From NCBI RefSeq assembly GCF_009857605.1, contig NZ_WWCT01000002.1:62001-126000 (forward strand): a DNA stretch of 64,000 bases, read 5' to 3'. Below, in pieces: positions 17,180-26,267 of the stretch (position 1 is its first letter; each line of letters starts with the position of its first letter). The translations under genes were made by a program, and so were the position numbers. This stretch comes from Duganella levis. GTDB taxonomy: Bacteria; Pseudomonadota; Gammaproteobacteria; Burkholderiales; Burkholderiaceae_D. The notes beneath the pieces were generated by a model, which saw nothing but the letters and a program-made list of their open reading frames with translations, was not told the origin of the DNA and ran no database searches.

Positions 17180-17884
17180 TCAGGCTGGCGCGCCGGTAGC
17201 GGCGCGCGGTTGCAGCAGGTAGCCGATGCCGCGCAGCGTGGTGATGACGGCGGCGTCCGGGCCGGGCATGTCGAGCTTCTTGCGCACGCGGTGGATGTAC
17301 AGGTCAATCGCATCGATGCCGGCATCGTCGGCCAGCGCGAAGACTTCGTCGAACAGCTTCTCCTTGGAGACGGCGCGGCCGGTGCGAGTGATCAGCGTCT
17401 CCAGCACCGCGTGTTCGCGCGGCGTCAGCGCCAGCGGATTGCCGGCGTAGCTGAACATGCGGGTGACGGTGTCGAAACTGAGTGCGCCGCATTGGTGGAC
17501 CAGCGCCTCGTTGCCGACGCTGCGTCGCAGCAGCGCCTTGACGCGCGCTTCCAGTTCCGCCAGCTCGAACGGCTTGGCCAGGTAATCGTCGGCGCCAAGA
17601 TTGAGGCCTTGCACGCGGTCTTCCAGGCCGCCGCGCGCGGTCAGGATCAGCACCGGCGTCTTGGCGCGCGCACCGCCGCGGGCACGCAGGCGCTTGAGCA
17701 CATCCAGGCCGTCCATGCGCGGCAAGGTCAGGTCGAGGATGACCAGCGCGTAGTCCTGGGTGTGCAGCAGCGCGTCGGCGTCGGCGCCGTTGTCGGCGCA
17801 TTCCACCGTCAGATGGGCGTCGCGCAGCGCCTTGGCCAGCCAGTGCTGTAATTCGGTGTGGTCTTCAACTAACAATATGCGCAT
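17180..17884 (-). CDS. tctD: OmpR-family response regulator, TctD-like
   Basis: A 234-residue regulator: receiver domain with D51 (LDLTLPRMDG) and conserved KPF, then a winged-helix DNA-binding domain from about residue 130 (LALTPREHAVLETLITR, DAIDLYIHRVRKKL). It is first in the tctD-tctE pair. The 194 bases between its start and the porin start form a shared control region. Confidence 0.9.
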   Translation of the reverse strand: MRILLVEDHTELQHWLAKALRDAHLTVECADNGADADALLHTQDYALVILDLTLPRMDGLDVLKRLRARGGARAKTPVLILTARGGLEDRVQGLNLGADDYLAKPFELAELEARVKALLRRSVGNEALVHQCGALSFDTVTRMFSYAGNPLALTPREHAVLETLITRTGRAVSKEKLFDEVFALADDAGIDAIDLYIHRVRKKLDMPGPDAAVITTLRGIGYLLQPRAATGAPA

Positions 17885-18030
17885 GGAGTCTTGCCAGTTC
17901 GCTTAAATAAGTGCAGGGTGAGGCCAGCATCATGGCGCGCCGGCGCATAAAAGTGAAGTGTCTCCGGCGATTGTGGTGATGAGGAGACATTGAAAGGCAA
18001 TTGAAAGATTGACGCTCCTATAGTGGACAC

Positions 18031-18048
18031 CTGATCGCAAAAGATCAG
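18031..18048 (+). promoter_or_regulatory. Small inverted repeat in the porin leader
   Basis: CTGATC and GATCAG (6-bp arms, loop GCAAAA) lie 30 bases before the porin ATG, between a TATAGT box (18019-18024) and a good ribosome site GGAGACAA. It could be a regulator site or an mRNA 5' hairpin. No good -35 is visible, consistent with an activated promoter. Confidence 0.4.
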
Positions 18049-18078
18049 AGAACACATATAACTATATTTGGAGACAAT

Positions 18079-19143
18079 TTGATGAAAAAATCCCCGTTGA
18101 CCCTCGCGGTCCTGGCGCTGTTTGCGGCCGCCGGCGGCGCGCAAGCGCAATCCAACGTTCAAGTGTATGGCCTGCTGGACGTCGGCATGGAAACCGCCAC
18201 CAATCAAACGCCAACCGGCGGCAGCATGACCCGCGTGATTTCCGGCGGCATGAACACCTCACGCTGGGGCCTGCGCGGCAGCGAAGACCTGGGCGGCGGC
18301 CTGAAAGCCGTGTTCAATCTCGAAGGCGGCATCCTGATGGACACCGGCGCGCAGGACGGCGCGCTGTTCAAGCGCCAGGCCAATGTCGGCCTGGAGGGCG
18401 CCTTCGGCCGCGTGGTGGTGGGCCGCTCGTTCACCACCGTGTACGACACCGTGATCGGCTTCGATCCCATGGGCTTTGCGCCGTACTATTCGTGGGCCAC
18501 CTCCGGTCCCGCCACCGGCCCGGCAAAATACGGCTTCACCACCCAATACGATAACATCATCAAATATGCTGGCACTTTCGGTGACTGGAAGGTTGGCGCC
18601 AACTACGCCGCCGGCGAACAGACCACCGGCGCGCAGGACAGCGCCAAGACCGGTTTCAGCACTGTCTACAAACTGGGCGGAGTCAATCTGATGGCAACCT
18701 GGGAACGCAACAACGGCAACACCGTGCCGGCCACCGGCAACCGTGACCGCAACACCGTCTGGCATGTGGGCGGTAATTACGAAACCGGCCCGTTCAAAGC
18801 CTGGGCCGTGCTGCGCGATTACAGACTGGCGGCCGGCAAGGCGCTGACCGCCGATGTCGACGCCACCACCACCTGGGCCGGTCTGGCCTACCGCACCGGC
18901 GCCACCACGCTGACGGGCGCCATCTATCACATCAACGTCAAGAACGTCGCCGCCGGCAAGGATGCCGATCCGACCATGTACGTGGCGCGCTACCGCTACG
19001 CGCTGTCCAAGCGCACCGACCTGCACGTGACGGCCGCCTATGCGAAGGCAAAGAATGGCCAGCTGACCGGCCTGTCGCGTGACGACCCTGGCTATGGCAC
19101 CAGCCAGCGCGGCCTGACCATCGGCATGCAGCATCGCTATTGA
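18079..19143 (+). CDS. Outer-membrane porin (Gram-negative porin family)
   Basis: A 354-residue trimeric-type porin of the betaproteobacterial general porin family. Signal peptide (MKKSPLTLAVLALFAAAGGAQA), then the typical start QSNVQVYGLLDVGMETATNQ, the constriction-loop stretch and the C-terminal QHRY, an aromatic last residue needed for outer-membrane assembly. It should admit small anionic or neutral solutes. Its stop overlaps the next ATG (TGATG), so it belongs to the transport operon controlled by the divergent TctD/TctE. Confidence 0.92.
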   Translation: MMKKSPLTLAVLALFAAAGGAQAQSNVQVYGLLDVGMETATNQTPTGGSMTRVISGGMNTSRWGLRGSEDLGGGLKAVFNLEGGILMDTGAQDGALFKRQANVGLEGAFGRVVVGRSFTTVYDTVIGFDPMGFAPYYSWATSGPATGPAKYGFTTQYDNIIKYAGTFGDWKVGANYAAGEQTTGAQDSAKTGFSTVYKLGGVNLMATWERNNGNTVPATGNRDRNTVWHVGGNYETGPFKAWAVLRDYRLAAGKALTADVDATTTWAGLAYRTGATTLTGAIYHINVKNVAAGKDADPTMYVARYRYALSKRTDLHVTAAYAKAKNGQLTGLSRDDPGYGTSQRGLTIGMQHRY

Positions 19144-20111
19144 TGAAAATCCTGCTGGCACTGATCTGCGCATTGCTGTTCGGCGCGACGGCCCAGGCGG
19201 CGGGCCTTGAGTGCATCGTGCCGTCCAAACCGGGCGGCGCGATGGACCTGACCTGCAAGCTGGCGCAGAAAGGCCTGCGCGGCCTGAAGGATGCGCCGAA
19301 TCCGCCGCCGTCCGACATGCACATCACCTATCTGCCGGGCGGGATCGGCGCGGTGGCCTGGCATTCGCTGGTGTCGGGCCGGCGCACCGAGCCGAATACG
19401 CTGGTGGCGTTTTCCGGCGGCTCGCTGCTGAATCTCGCGCAGGGCAAGTTTGGCAAAGTGAAGTCGTCGGACGTGCGCTGGGTGGCAGCGCTGGGCGCGG
19501 ACTACGGCATGATCGCAGTGCGCGCCGACTCGCCCTACAAGACGCTGCGCGACCTGGTGGCGGCGCTGCAGGCCAATCCGCAGAAGGTGCTGATCGGCGT
19601 CTCCGGCACCATCGGCAGCCAGGACTGGCTGAAGATGGCGCTGCTGGCGCGCACCAGCGGCATCGATCCCAAGGCGCTGCGCTTCGTCGCGCTGGAAGGC
19701 GGCGGCGAAGCCTTCACCGCGATGCACGCCAACTTCGTGCACGTGGTGTCGGGCGACGCCAGCGAAGCCTCGCTGTACGCGGCCAGCGGCAACACCCGCG
19801 TGCTGGCGGTGCTGTCCGAACAGCGCCTGCCGGGCGTGCTGGCCAACGTGCCGACCGCGCGCGAGCAGGGCTTCGATGTGGTGTGGCCGATCATCCGCGG
19901 CGTGTGGATGGGGCCTCACGCATCAGAAGCCGAGTACCGGCAGTGGGTGGCGCACTTCGATCGCGTGCTGGCCAGCCCGCAGTTTGCGCAGATGCGTGCT
20001 GCATCAGGCTTATACCCCTTCGGGCTGACCGGCGATGCGCTGGCGGCCTACATCAAGAAAGCCGTAGACGACTACGGCAGGCGCGCCGCCGAACTGGGAC
20101 TGGTGCGCTGA
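19143..20111 (+). CDS. Bug/TctC-family periplasmic binding protein
   Basis: A 322-residue protein with an N-terminal signal peptide (MKILLALICALLFGATAQAAG) and the tripartite tricarboxylate receptor fold (ECIVPSKPGGAMDLTCKLAQ, YLPGGIGAVAW, SPYKTLRDLV). Such proteins bind carboxylates in the periplasm, delivering them to TctAB or acting as sensor ligands for a TctDE kinase. No tctA or tctB is present here; an ABC importer follows instead. A sensory role, presenting ligand to TctE, is therefore plausible. Start ATG at 19143 overlaps the porin stop. Confidence 0.85.
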   Translation: MKILLALICALLFGATAQAAGLECIVPSKPGGAMDLTCKLAQKGLRGLKDAPNPPPSDMHITYLPGGIGAVAWHSLVSGRRTEPNTLVAFSGGSLLNLAQGKFGKVKSSDVRWVAALGADYGMIAVRADSPYKTLRDLVAALQANPQKVLIGVSGTIGSQDWLKMALLARTSGIDPKALRFVALEGGGEAFTAMHANFVHVVSGDASEASLYAASGNTRVLAVLSEQRLPGVLANVPTAREQGFDVVWPIIRGVWMGPHASEAEYRQWVAHFDRVLASPQFAQMRAASGLYPFGLTGDALAAYIKKAVDDYGRRAAELGLVR

Positions 20112-20132
20112 ATTTAAACCAATGGAGATGAC

Positions 20133-21221
20133 ATGATGTTGAAAACGACTTTGGCCGCCGCATGCGCCACACTGTTTGCCGGTTCCGCACTGGCGCAAGT
20201 TCCGGCCGGCTATCCGGCCGACTACCAGAAGCTGATCGACGCCGCCAAGAAAGAGGGCAAGCTGGTGATCTACGGCGCCACCGACAGCAAGGCCACGCAG
20301 CCGCTGATCAAGGACTTCAGCGCGCTGTATCCCGGCATTACGGTGGAATACAACGACATGAATTCCACCGAAGTGTATAACCGCTTCATCTCCGAAGTGG
20401 CGGCCGGCGGCAATACGGCCGACGCCATGTGGTCGTCGGCGATGGACCTGCAAATGCGCCTGGCCTCGGACGGCTACGCGCTGGCCTACAAATCGGTGGA
20501 GGCGTCGAAGATCCCCGGCTGGGCGGTGTGGGACGACAAGGCTTACGGCACCACCTTCGAGCCGGCCGCCATCGTCTACAACAAGCGCCTGGTCGACGCC
20601 AAGGAAGTGCCGCAGACGCACGCCGACTTCACCAGGCTGATACAGCAGCCCAAGTTCAAGGACAAGGTCACCACCTACGACATCGAGAAATCCGGCGTCG
20701 GCTTCATGTTCATGACCCAGGACGCGCGCGAGAATCCAAAGTTCACCGATCTCGAAAACGCTTTCGGCGTGGCCAAGGTACGGGTGCAATCGTCCACCGG
20801 CACCATGATGGAGCGCATCTCGTCCGGCGAGAACCTGATCGGCTACAACGTGCTGGGTTCCTACGCGCTGGTGCGCGCCAAGGCCGATCCGTCGATCGGC
20901 GTGGTGCTGCCGAAGGATTACACGCTGGTGATGTCGCGCGTCTTCTTCATCAACAAAAGCGCGAAGAACGTCAACGCCGCCAAGCTGTGGCTGGACTACA
21001 TGCTGTCGCACCGCGGCCAGACCATCATCGCCAACGAATCCAAGCTGTTTGCGATCCGCGCCGACGTCACCGGCGAAACCACGTCGGCGGAGCTGATCAA
21101 ACAGATCGGCAAGGACAACATCAAGCCGGTGCCGGTGCATCCTATCCTGCTGCAGTTCCTCGGGCCGGCCAAGCGCATGGCCTTCCTCAATCAGTGGAAA
21201 GCCACCGCTGGCAAGAAGTAA
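20133..21221 (+). CDS. ABC importer substrate-binding protein (FbpA/iron or phosphonate-type)
   Basis: A 362-residue periplasmic binding protein with signal peptide ending ALAQ. The core KKEGKLVIYGATDSKATQPLIKDFSALYPGITVEYND is characteristic of the group that binds Fe(III), 2-aminoethylphosphonate or small organic anions (cluster D/F). It lacks an obvious double-tyrosine iron site, so iron is not assured. Given the TctDE/Bug neighbours, an organic acid is a sensible alternative. First gene of the importer proper; the permease starts 12 bases after its stop. Confidence 0.85.
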   Translation: MMLKTTLAAACATLFAGSALAQVPAGYPADYQKLIDAAKKEGKLVIYGATDSKATQPLIKDFSALYPGITVEYNDMNSTEVYNRFISEVAAGGNTADAMWSSAMDLQMRLASDGYALAYKSVEASKIPGWAVWDDKAYGTTFEPAAIVYNKRLVDAKEVPQTHADFTRLIQQPKFKDKVTTYDIEKSGVGFMFMTQDARENPKFTDLENAFGVAKVRVQSSTGTMMERISSGENLIGYNVLGSYALVRAKADPSIGVVLPKDYTLVMSRVFFINKSAKNVNAAKLWLDYMLSHRGQTIIANESKLFAIRADVTGETTSAELIKQIGKDNIKPVPVHPILLQFLGPAKRMAFLNQWKATAGKK

Positions 21222-21233
21222 GGATCAACTTCC

Positions 21234-23015
21234 ATGAACACACTCGCTCACTCCGTCCGGCCGGGACGCTGGTCCGGCATCAACTGGCCGCGCGGCGTGG
21301 TGGTGACGCTGGCCGTCTGCGCCATCTTCCTGCCGCTGTTCCTGATTTTCTACCAGAGCTTCCTGGACGCGCCGTTCTTCATGCCGGTCAAGAACCTGGG
21401 GCTGGACGCCTACCGTTTCATCTTTGAAGATCCCGACTTCGCGATCGCCTTCAAGAACGCGTTCTGGCTGGCGTCCGGGCTGGCAATCATCGCCGTGCCG
21501 CTGGGCGGCATGCTGGCCTTCCTCATGATACGCACCGACCTGCCGGGAAAAGGCTTCATCGCGCCGATGCTGCTGGTGCCGATCTTCGTCTCGCCGATGG
21601 TGATGGGCTTCGGCTACGTGGTGTCGATGGGGCCAGTGGGCTTTTATTCGCTGTGGGCCAAGGATATCCTCGGCTTCATCCCGTGGAATATCTACTCGTT
21701 CAGCAGCATCGTCATCATTGCCGGTCTGACGCACGTGCCGCACGTCTACCTGTACGCGTCGTCGGCGCTGAAGAGCCTCGGATCGGACGTGGAGGAAGCA
21801 GCACGCGTGGCCGGCGCTTCGCCATTGCAGGTGATGTTCAACGTCTCGCTGCCGATGATCACGCCAGCGCTGGCGTATGCCGGCGTGCTGGTGTTCTTCC
21901 TCGGCTTTGAAGTCTTCGGCCTGGTGCTGGTGCTGGGCGATCCGGAAGGCCACATGGTGCTGGCCACCTACCTGTACAAGCTGACGAATAAACTGGGCAC
22001 GCCGTCCTACCACCTGATGGCCGCAGTCGCGGTCTGCCTGGTGATGGTGACCATGCCGCTGGTGATGGTGCAGCGCTGGCTGCTCAAGTCGGCCAACAAG
22101 TTCGTCTCGATCAAAGGCAAGGGCGCGCGTTCCAAGGCCATGCCGCTGGGCCGCTGGAAGTGGCTGGCGTTCGCGCTGATCTTCGGCTGGCTGATGTTCA
22201 CCATCATCATGCCGATGTCCGGCATCGTGCTGCGCTCCTTTGTCCAGTACTGGGGCGAGGGTGTGAACCTGGCCGACGTGCTGACCTTGCAGCATTTCCG
22301 CGAAATCATGGAACAGCCGGCGCTGATGCGCGGCATCCTGAATACGGTGCTGATCGGCGTAATCGGCGGCGCCTGCGCGGTAATCTGCTACTGCGCCATT
22401 GCGCTGGCCATGCACCGCAAGCCGGACATGATCACCCGCTTCCTCGACTACAGCGTGCTGGTGCCGCGCGCCGTGCCTGGCCTGCTGGCCGGCCTGTCGT
22501 TCCTGTGGGTGTTCCTGTTCGTCCCGAGCTGGCTGGATGGCGCCTTGAAGGGCATGGACAACGGCGCCGCGCTGTGGCTCAGCGAGAATGCGATTCCCCT
22601 GCTGCGCTCCATGCGCTCGACCATCTTCGCCTTGTGGCTGGCGTATTCGGTGGTGTGGCTGGCCTACGGCATGCGTTTGATCTCGACCGCGCTGCTGCAA
22701 GTGGGGCCGGAGCTGGAAGAGGCGGCGCGCGCCGTCGGCGCCACGCGCGGCCGGGTGACGCGTGACGTGACCGTCCCGCTGATCAAATATGGCCTGCTGG
22801 GCGCGTGGCTGATGGTGTTCCTGATCTTCGAGCGCGAATATTCGACCGGCGTGTACCTGCTGTCGCCCGGCACCGAGGTGATAGGCGCGCTGCTGGTGTC
22901 GCTGTGGGCGACCGGCTCCACCGACCTGGTGGCGGCGCTATCGTTCATCAACATTGCGCTGGTGGCGGTAGGCCTCGGCGTCGCGCTGCGCTTCGGCGTC
23001 AAGCTGCATAACTGA
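21234..23015 (+). CDS. ABC importer fused double permease (FbpB-like)
   Basis: A 593-residue polytopic protein holding two binding-protein-dependent permease domains in one chain, about 12 membrane segments. Each half has an EAA loop: EEAARVAGASPLQVMFNVSLP around residue 187 and EEAARAVGATRGRVTRDVTVP around residue 495, which contact the ATPase. This fused arrangement is normal for the FbpB/SfuB type of importer. Lies between binding protein and ATPase. Confidence 0.92.
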   Translation: MNTLAHSVRPGRWSGINWPRGVVVTLAVCAIFLPLFLIFYQSFLDAPFFMPVKNLGLDAYRFIFEDPDFAIAFKNAFWLASGLAIIAVPLGGMLAFLMIRTDLPGKGFIAPMLLVPIFVSPMVMGFGYVVSMGPVGFYSLWAKDILGFIPWNIYSFSSIVIIAGLTHVPHVYLYASSALKSLGSDVEEAARVAGASPLQVMFNVSLPMITPALAYAGVLVFFLGFEVFGLVLVLGDPEGHMVLATYLYKLTNKLGTPSYHLMAAVAVCLVMVTMPLVMVQRWLLKSANKFVSIKGKGARSKAMPLGRWKWLAFALIFGWLMFTIIMPMSGIVLRSFVQYWGEGVNLADVLTLQHFREIMEQPALMRGILNTVLIGVIGGACAVICYCAIALAMHRKPDMITRFLDYSVLVPRAVPGLLAGLSFLWVFLFVPSWLDGALKGMDNGAALWLSENAIPLLRSMRSTIFALWLAYSVVWLAYGMRLISTALLQVGPELEEAARAVGATRGRVTRDVTVPLIKYGLLGAWLMVFLIFEREYSTGVYLLSPGTEVIGALLVSLWATGSTDLVAALSFINIALVAVGLGVALRFGVKLHN

Positions 23016-23025
23016 GAACATCAAT

Positions 23026-24117
23026 ATGAAACGAGACATCATGACCAATGAACTGACCGTCAACGAGCTGCATCTGGACTACGGCAGCGGCGCCAGCGCC
23101 AATCCGATCCTGAAGGGCGTCTCCATGCACCTGCAAAAAGGCGAAGTGGTGGCGCTGCTCGGACCTTCGGGCAGCGGCAAGACCACGTTGCTGCGCGCGG
23201 TGGCGGGACTGGAAAGCCCCAAGGCCGGCGCGATCAACATCGGGGACCGCAATGTGTTCGACGGCGCCAAGGGCTTCGAGATGCCGGCCGAGCAGCGCAA
23301 CCTCGGACTGGTGTTCCAGTCGTATGCACTGTGGCCGCACAAGACGGTGTTCGAGAATGTCGCCTATGGCCTCAAGCTACGCAAGCTGGGCGCCAGCGAA
23401 ATCAAGGACAAGGTCAGCGACGTGTTGAAGAACCTGGGCCTGGGGCATCTGGGCGAACGCTATCCGCACCAGCTGTCCGGCGGCCAGCAGCAGCGGGTGG
23501 CGATTGCGCGGGCGCTGGTCTACAACCCGCCGGTGATTCTGCTGGACGAGCCCTTGTCCAACCTGGACGCCAAGCTGCGCGAGGAAGCGCGCGCCTTCCT
23601 GCGTGAGCTGATCGTTCGGCTTGGCCTGTCGGCGCTGATGGTCACGCACGACCAGGCCGAGGCGATGGCGATCTCGGACCGTATCCTGCTGCTCAATAAC
23701 GGCAAGATCGAACAGCAAGGCACGCCGCAAAGCATGTACGAAACGCCGGACACCTTGTTCACCGCCGAATTCATGGGCAGTAACAACCGCCTGCCGGCGC
23801 GCGTGGTGCAGCGCGACGGCAGTCAGGTGCAGCTCGACATCAACGGCACGCGCTTGCAGGCCACCGCACGCGGCGCCAGCGCTGGCGGCGAGGGCATCAC
23901 CATCATCCGTGTTGAGGAAGTGCGAGTCAGCGCCACGCCGGCCGACAACGCCATCGAACTGCCGCTGCTAACCTGCATGTATCTCGGCGACCGCTTCGAG
24001 TGCCTGTTCAAGGGCGAGGGTGGCACGGAGATCAGCCTGCGCGCCTATTCCAAGTACCGGCTGGAGCCGGGCCGCTACTGGCTGCAACTGCCGGCGGATA
24101 AACTCTGGGTGTTCTGA
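23026..24117 (+). CDS. ABC importer ATPase (FbpC/PotA type)
   Basis: A 363-residue ATPase with Walker A GPSGSGKTT, Q loop FQSYALWPH, signature LSGGQQQRVAIARAL, Walker B ILLDEPLSNLD and the H-loop histidine in MVTHDQAEA, followed by a TOBE domain (LTCMYLGDRFECLF). Two starts are possible, ATG at 23026 and at 23041 (MTNELTVNEL); the second matches family N-termini better, with the longer one kept here. It energises the permease encoded just before. Confidence 0.92.
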   Translation: MKRDIMTNELTVNELHLDYGSGASANPILKGVSMHLQKGEVVALLGPSGSGKTTLLRAVAGLESPKAGAINIGDRNVFDGAKGFEMPAEQRNLGLVFQSYALWPHKTVFENVAYGLKLRKLGASEIKDKVSDVLKNLGLGHLGERYPHQLSGGQQQRVAIARALVYNPPVILLDEPLSNLDAKLREEARAFLRELIVRLGLSALMVTHDQAEAMAISDRILLLNNGKIEQQGTPQSMYETPDTLFTAEFMGSNNRLPARVVQRDGSQVQLDINGTRLQATARGASAGGEGITIIRVEEVRVSATPADNAIELPLLTCMYLGDRFECLFKGEGGTEISLRAYSKYRLEPGRYWLQLPADKLWVF

Positions 24118-24178
24118 GCCCTCAGCGGAGTGAATAGCCCTCGTTTATAATGCCCTTTTGGTTCTGGCAATATTCAAG

Positions 24179-24799
24179 ATGACGAAGGCTACACTCTGGA
24201 TGGTCGACGCGGATGCGGTGGCGGATGCTGATTTGCAGCGCTGGCGTGGCTGGCTCTCGGCGGACGAGATGGCGCGTCATCAGCGCTTCGTGCGCGCGCA
24301 GCGGCAGCGCCAGTTCATCGTTGGCCGCGTGCTGTTGCGGATGATGCTGGCGCGCCTGCTGGGCGTGACGCCGCAGGAGATCCGCCTCGACGAGCAGGTG
24401 GGCAAGGCGCCGCGCCTGGCAGCGCCGGTGATGAAGACTGTAGCGCCGGGCTTCAGCATTTCGCACAGCGGCCGCTGGGTGGCGTGCGCAGTCAGCGCGC
24501 AAACCACGCTGGGACTGGATATCGAGATGAAGGATGCGGCGCGCGACCTGAACGCGCTGGCGGCGCAAGCGTTCGATAGCGGCGAGATGCTGCGGTGGGA
24601 GCGTCTGCAAGGCCTGCCCGATGATGAGCGGGTCGAAGGCTTTTACCGTCTGTGGAGCGAAAAGGAAGCTTACTTTAAGCTGGGTGCTGCGGCCGGTGGT
24701 CACAGTGTCGTGCTGGCGCACCCTGAACTGTCGGTGGTGCTGTGCAGCGAGCAGCAACTGAACAAGGCGCCGCCGATAGAACTCGTCACACTGGAATGA
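24179..24799 (+). CDS. 4'-phosphopantetheinyl transferase, Sfp type
   Basis: A 206-residue enzyme that attaches the phosphopantetheine arm of CoA to carrier proteins of fatty-acid, polyketide or non-ribosomal peptide synthases. Signatures are FSISHSGRWVACAVS, the magnesium-binding GLDIEMKD and RLWSEKEAYFKLG. The start is the ATG at 24179; the frame also opens at a TTG at 24158. Stand-alone gene with a strong terminator. A carrier-protein system such as siderophore synthesis would be a logical client, but none is in the window. Confidence 0.9.
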   Translation: MTKATLWMVDADAVADADLQRWRGWLSADEMARHQRFVRAQRQRQFIVGRVLLRMMLARLLGVTPQEIRLDEQVGKAPRLAAPVMKTVAPGFSISHSGRWVACAVSAQTTLGLDIEMKDAARDLNALAAQAFDSGEMLRWERLQGLPDDERVEGFYRLWSEKEAYFKLGAAAGGHSVVLAHPELSVVLCSEQQLNKAPPIELVTLE

Positions 24800-24802
24800 A
24801 GA

Positions 24803-24827
24803 AAGCCGGCGCAAGCCGGCTTTTTTA
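24803..24827 (+). terminator. Rho-independent terminator after the PPTase gene
   Basis: AAGCCGGC and GCCGGCTT pair over a GCAA tetraloop and are followed by TTTTTTATT, 3 bases after the stop codon. Confidence 0.92.
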
Positions 24828-24866
24828 TTCATGCGCTGCGCCAGCGCTGAAGAGTGGCAGGGGCCG

Positions 24867-25496
24867 TTAGTCCAGGCTCCAGACGTACTGCATCTTGGTC
24901 CACAGTTGCTGGGGCACGCCGTCCACGGTGCCGGGCTTGAATTTGCACAGGCTCAGGCCTGCCTGCGCTGCACGGTCCAGATCACGGAAACCGCTGGTTT
25001 TTTCGATGCGCGAATCGGCCACCTTGCCGTCGATGCCGATCAGGAAGGCCAGCAGGACGGTGCCGGTGTCGCCATTGCGCAGCGCGTTTTTCGGGTAATC
25101 CGGTTTGGTGCAGGCCTGCGCGTCCACAACGGCGGCTGTGACTACCGGCGCCGATTTGGCCGGCGTCGGCTTGACGCCGGTGTCGGCGGTTCCGCCCATC
25201 GGCGGCTGGGTTGGTGGCTGATCCGGCATGGCGCGCGCCGTGACGTTCGGCGGCGACTGCACCGGTACGTCGAACGGGATCTCAGGCACGAAGATATCCG
25301 GCCGCGTCATTTTTGGCAGTTCCACCTGCGGATCAAGCGGCTTGGGCTGGGGCGGATCAAGCGTGGGCACCAGATCGACCACGGACGCCGACGGCTTGAA
25401 TATCGTCAGCTTGGAGCCGTGCAGGAACACAGCCAACAGCGCGACATGCAGCAGAACGACGGTGGTGATGCCGGTCAGGTTCTTCTTTTGGTTCAT
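24867..25496 (-). CDS. TonB-family energy transducer
   Basis: A 209-residue protein with one N-terminal membrane anchor (about 10-27), a proline-rich periplasmic spacer (PTLDPPQPKPLDP, MPDQPPTQPPMG) and a C-terminal TonB domain (CTKPDYPKNALRNGDTGTVLLAFLIGIDGKV, LCKFKPGTVDGVPQQLW). It transmits the proton-motive force to outer-membrane receptors. Its position two genes from a TonB-dependent receptor suggests a dedicated partner. No exbB/exbD nearby, so the motor must be encoded elsewhere. Confidence 0.85.
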   Translation of the reverse strand: MNQKKNLTGITTVVLLHVALLAVFLHGSKLTIFKPSASVVDLVPTLDPPQPKPLDPQVELPKMTRPDIFVPEIPFDVPVQSPPNVTARAMPDQPPTQPPMGGTADTGVKPTPAKSAPVVTAAVVDAQACTKPDYPKNALRNGDTGTVLLAFLIGIDGKVADSRIEKTSGFRDLDRAAQAGLSLCKFKPGTVDGVPQQLWTKMQYVWSLD

Positions 25497-25534
25497 GGTT
25501 GCTCCTTGGTGGTGGGTGGAATTGCTATGTGTTG

Positions 25535-25548
25535 GAATAATAATATTC
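25535..25548. promoter_or_regulatory. AT-rich palindromic site in the tonB/response-regulator divergent region
   Basis: GAATA and TATTC with a 4-base spacer inside a strongly AT-rich stretch. This divergent promoter region serves tonB leftward and the two-component genes rightward. It resembles a degenerate Fur site but is not a secure match. Confidence 0.3.
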
Positions 25549-25628
25549 TATTATGTAGCAAAATAAAAGAGATTTTTGAGCAATGATGATGTGATATGCT
25601 TCGCACAAGGCATGCTTTGGAGTAGAAA

Positions 25629-26267
25629 ATGAAAAAAATACGCTTGATGCTGGCGGACGATCATCCCATCGTGATGACGGGTTTCGCCATGTCGTTGCAA
25701 GGGCAGGGGCTGGACGTGGTGGCGCAGGCGCGCACGCCGGCCGAGGCGCTGGCGCAGTACCAGGAATTGAAGCCGGACGTGATCGTGCTGGACATCCGTT
25801 TCGGCGAACAGTTGACCGGGCTTGATGTGGCCAAGCAGATCCTGGCGCAGATGCCGTCCGCCGCCATCGTCTTCCTCAGCCAGTTCGACCAGGATAGCCT
25901 GATCAAGGAAACCTACCGCCTCGGAGGCCGCGCCTTCATGACCAAGGATTGCGATCCGGCCGACCTGGCGGCGGCGGTGAAACGCGCGCATGACGGTGAG
26001 CTGTATTTCCTGCCGCATATCGCCGAGCGGCTGGCCAATCTGTCGGTGCGCGGCGATGCGTCGCCGCAGTCGCAGCTGGACGAGCGCGCGCTGGAGATTT
26101 TCACGCTGATGGCGGAAGGCCTGACCAACGCGGAGATTGCGGAGAAGCTGGATGTCTCCACCAAGACCATCAGCAATATCAGCCAGGCGGTGAAGGAAAA
26201 GCTGGGCGTGCACCGTCCGGCCTATATCACGCGGCTGGCGGTCAAGCACGGGCTGATTGAGCCTTGA
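25629..26267 (+). CDS. NarL/FixJ-family response regulator
   Basis: A 212-residue regulator: receiver domain with phosphoacceptor D55 (IVLDIRFGE) and a LuxR-type helix-turn-helix at about 145-205 (EGLTNAEIAEKLDVSTKTISN). Usual dimerising DNA binder. Its stop overlaps the start of the partner kinase (TGATG). Because the pair sits between tonB and a TonB-dependent receptor, control of that uptake system is likely. Confidence 0.9.
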   Translation: MKKIRLMLADDHPIVMTGFAMSLQGQGLDVVAQARTPAEALAQYQELKPDVIVLDIRFGEQLTGLDVAKQILAQMPSAAIVFLSQFDQDSLIKETYRLGGRAFMTKDCDPADLAAAVKRAHDGELYFLPHIAERLANLSVRGDASPQSQLDERALEIFTLMAEGLTNAEIAEKLDVSTKTISNISQAVKEKLGVHRPAYITRLAVKHGLIEP

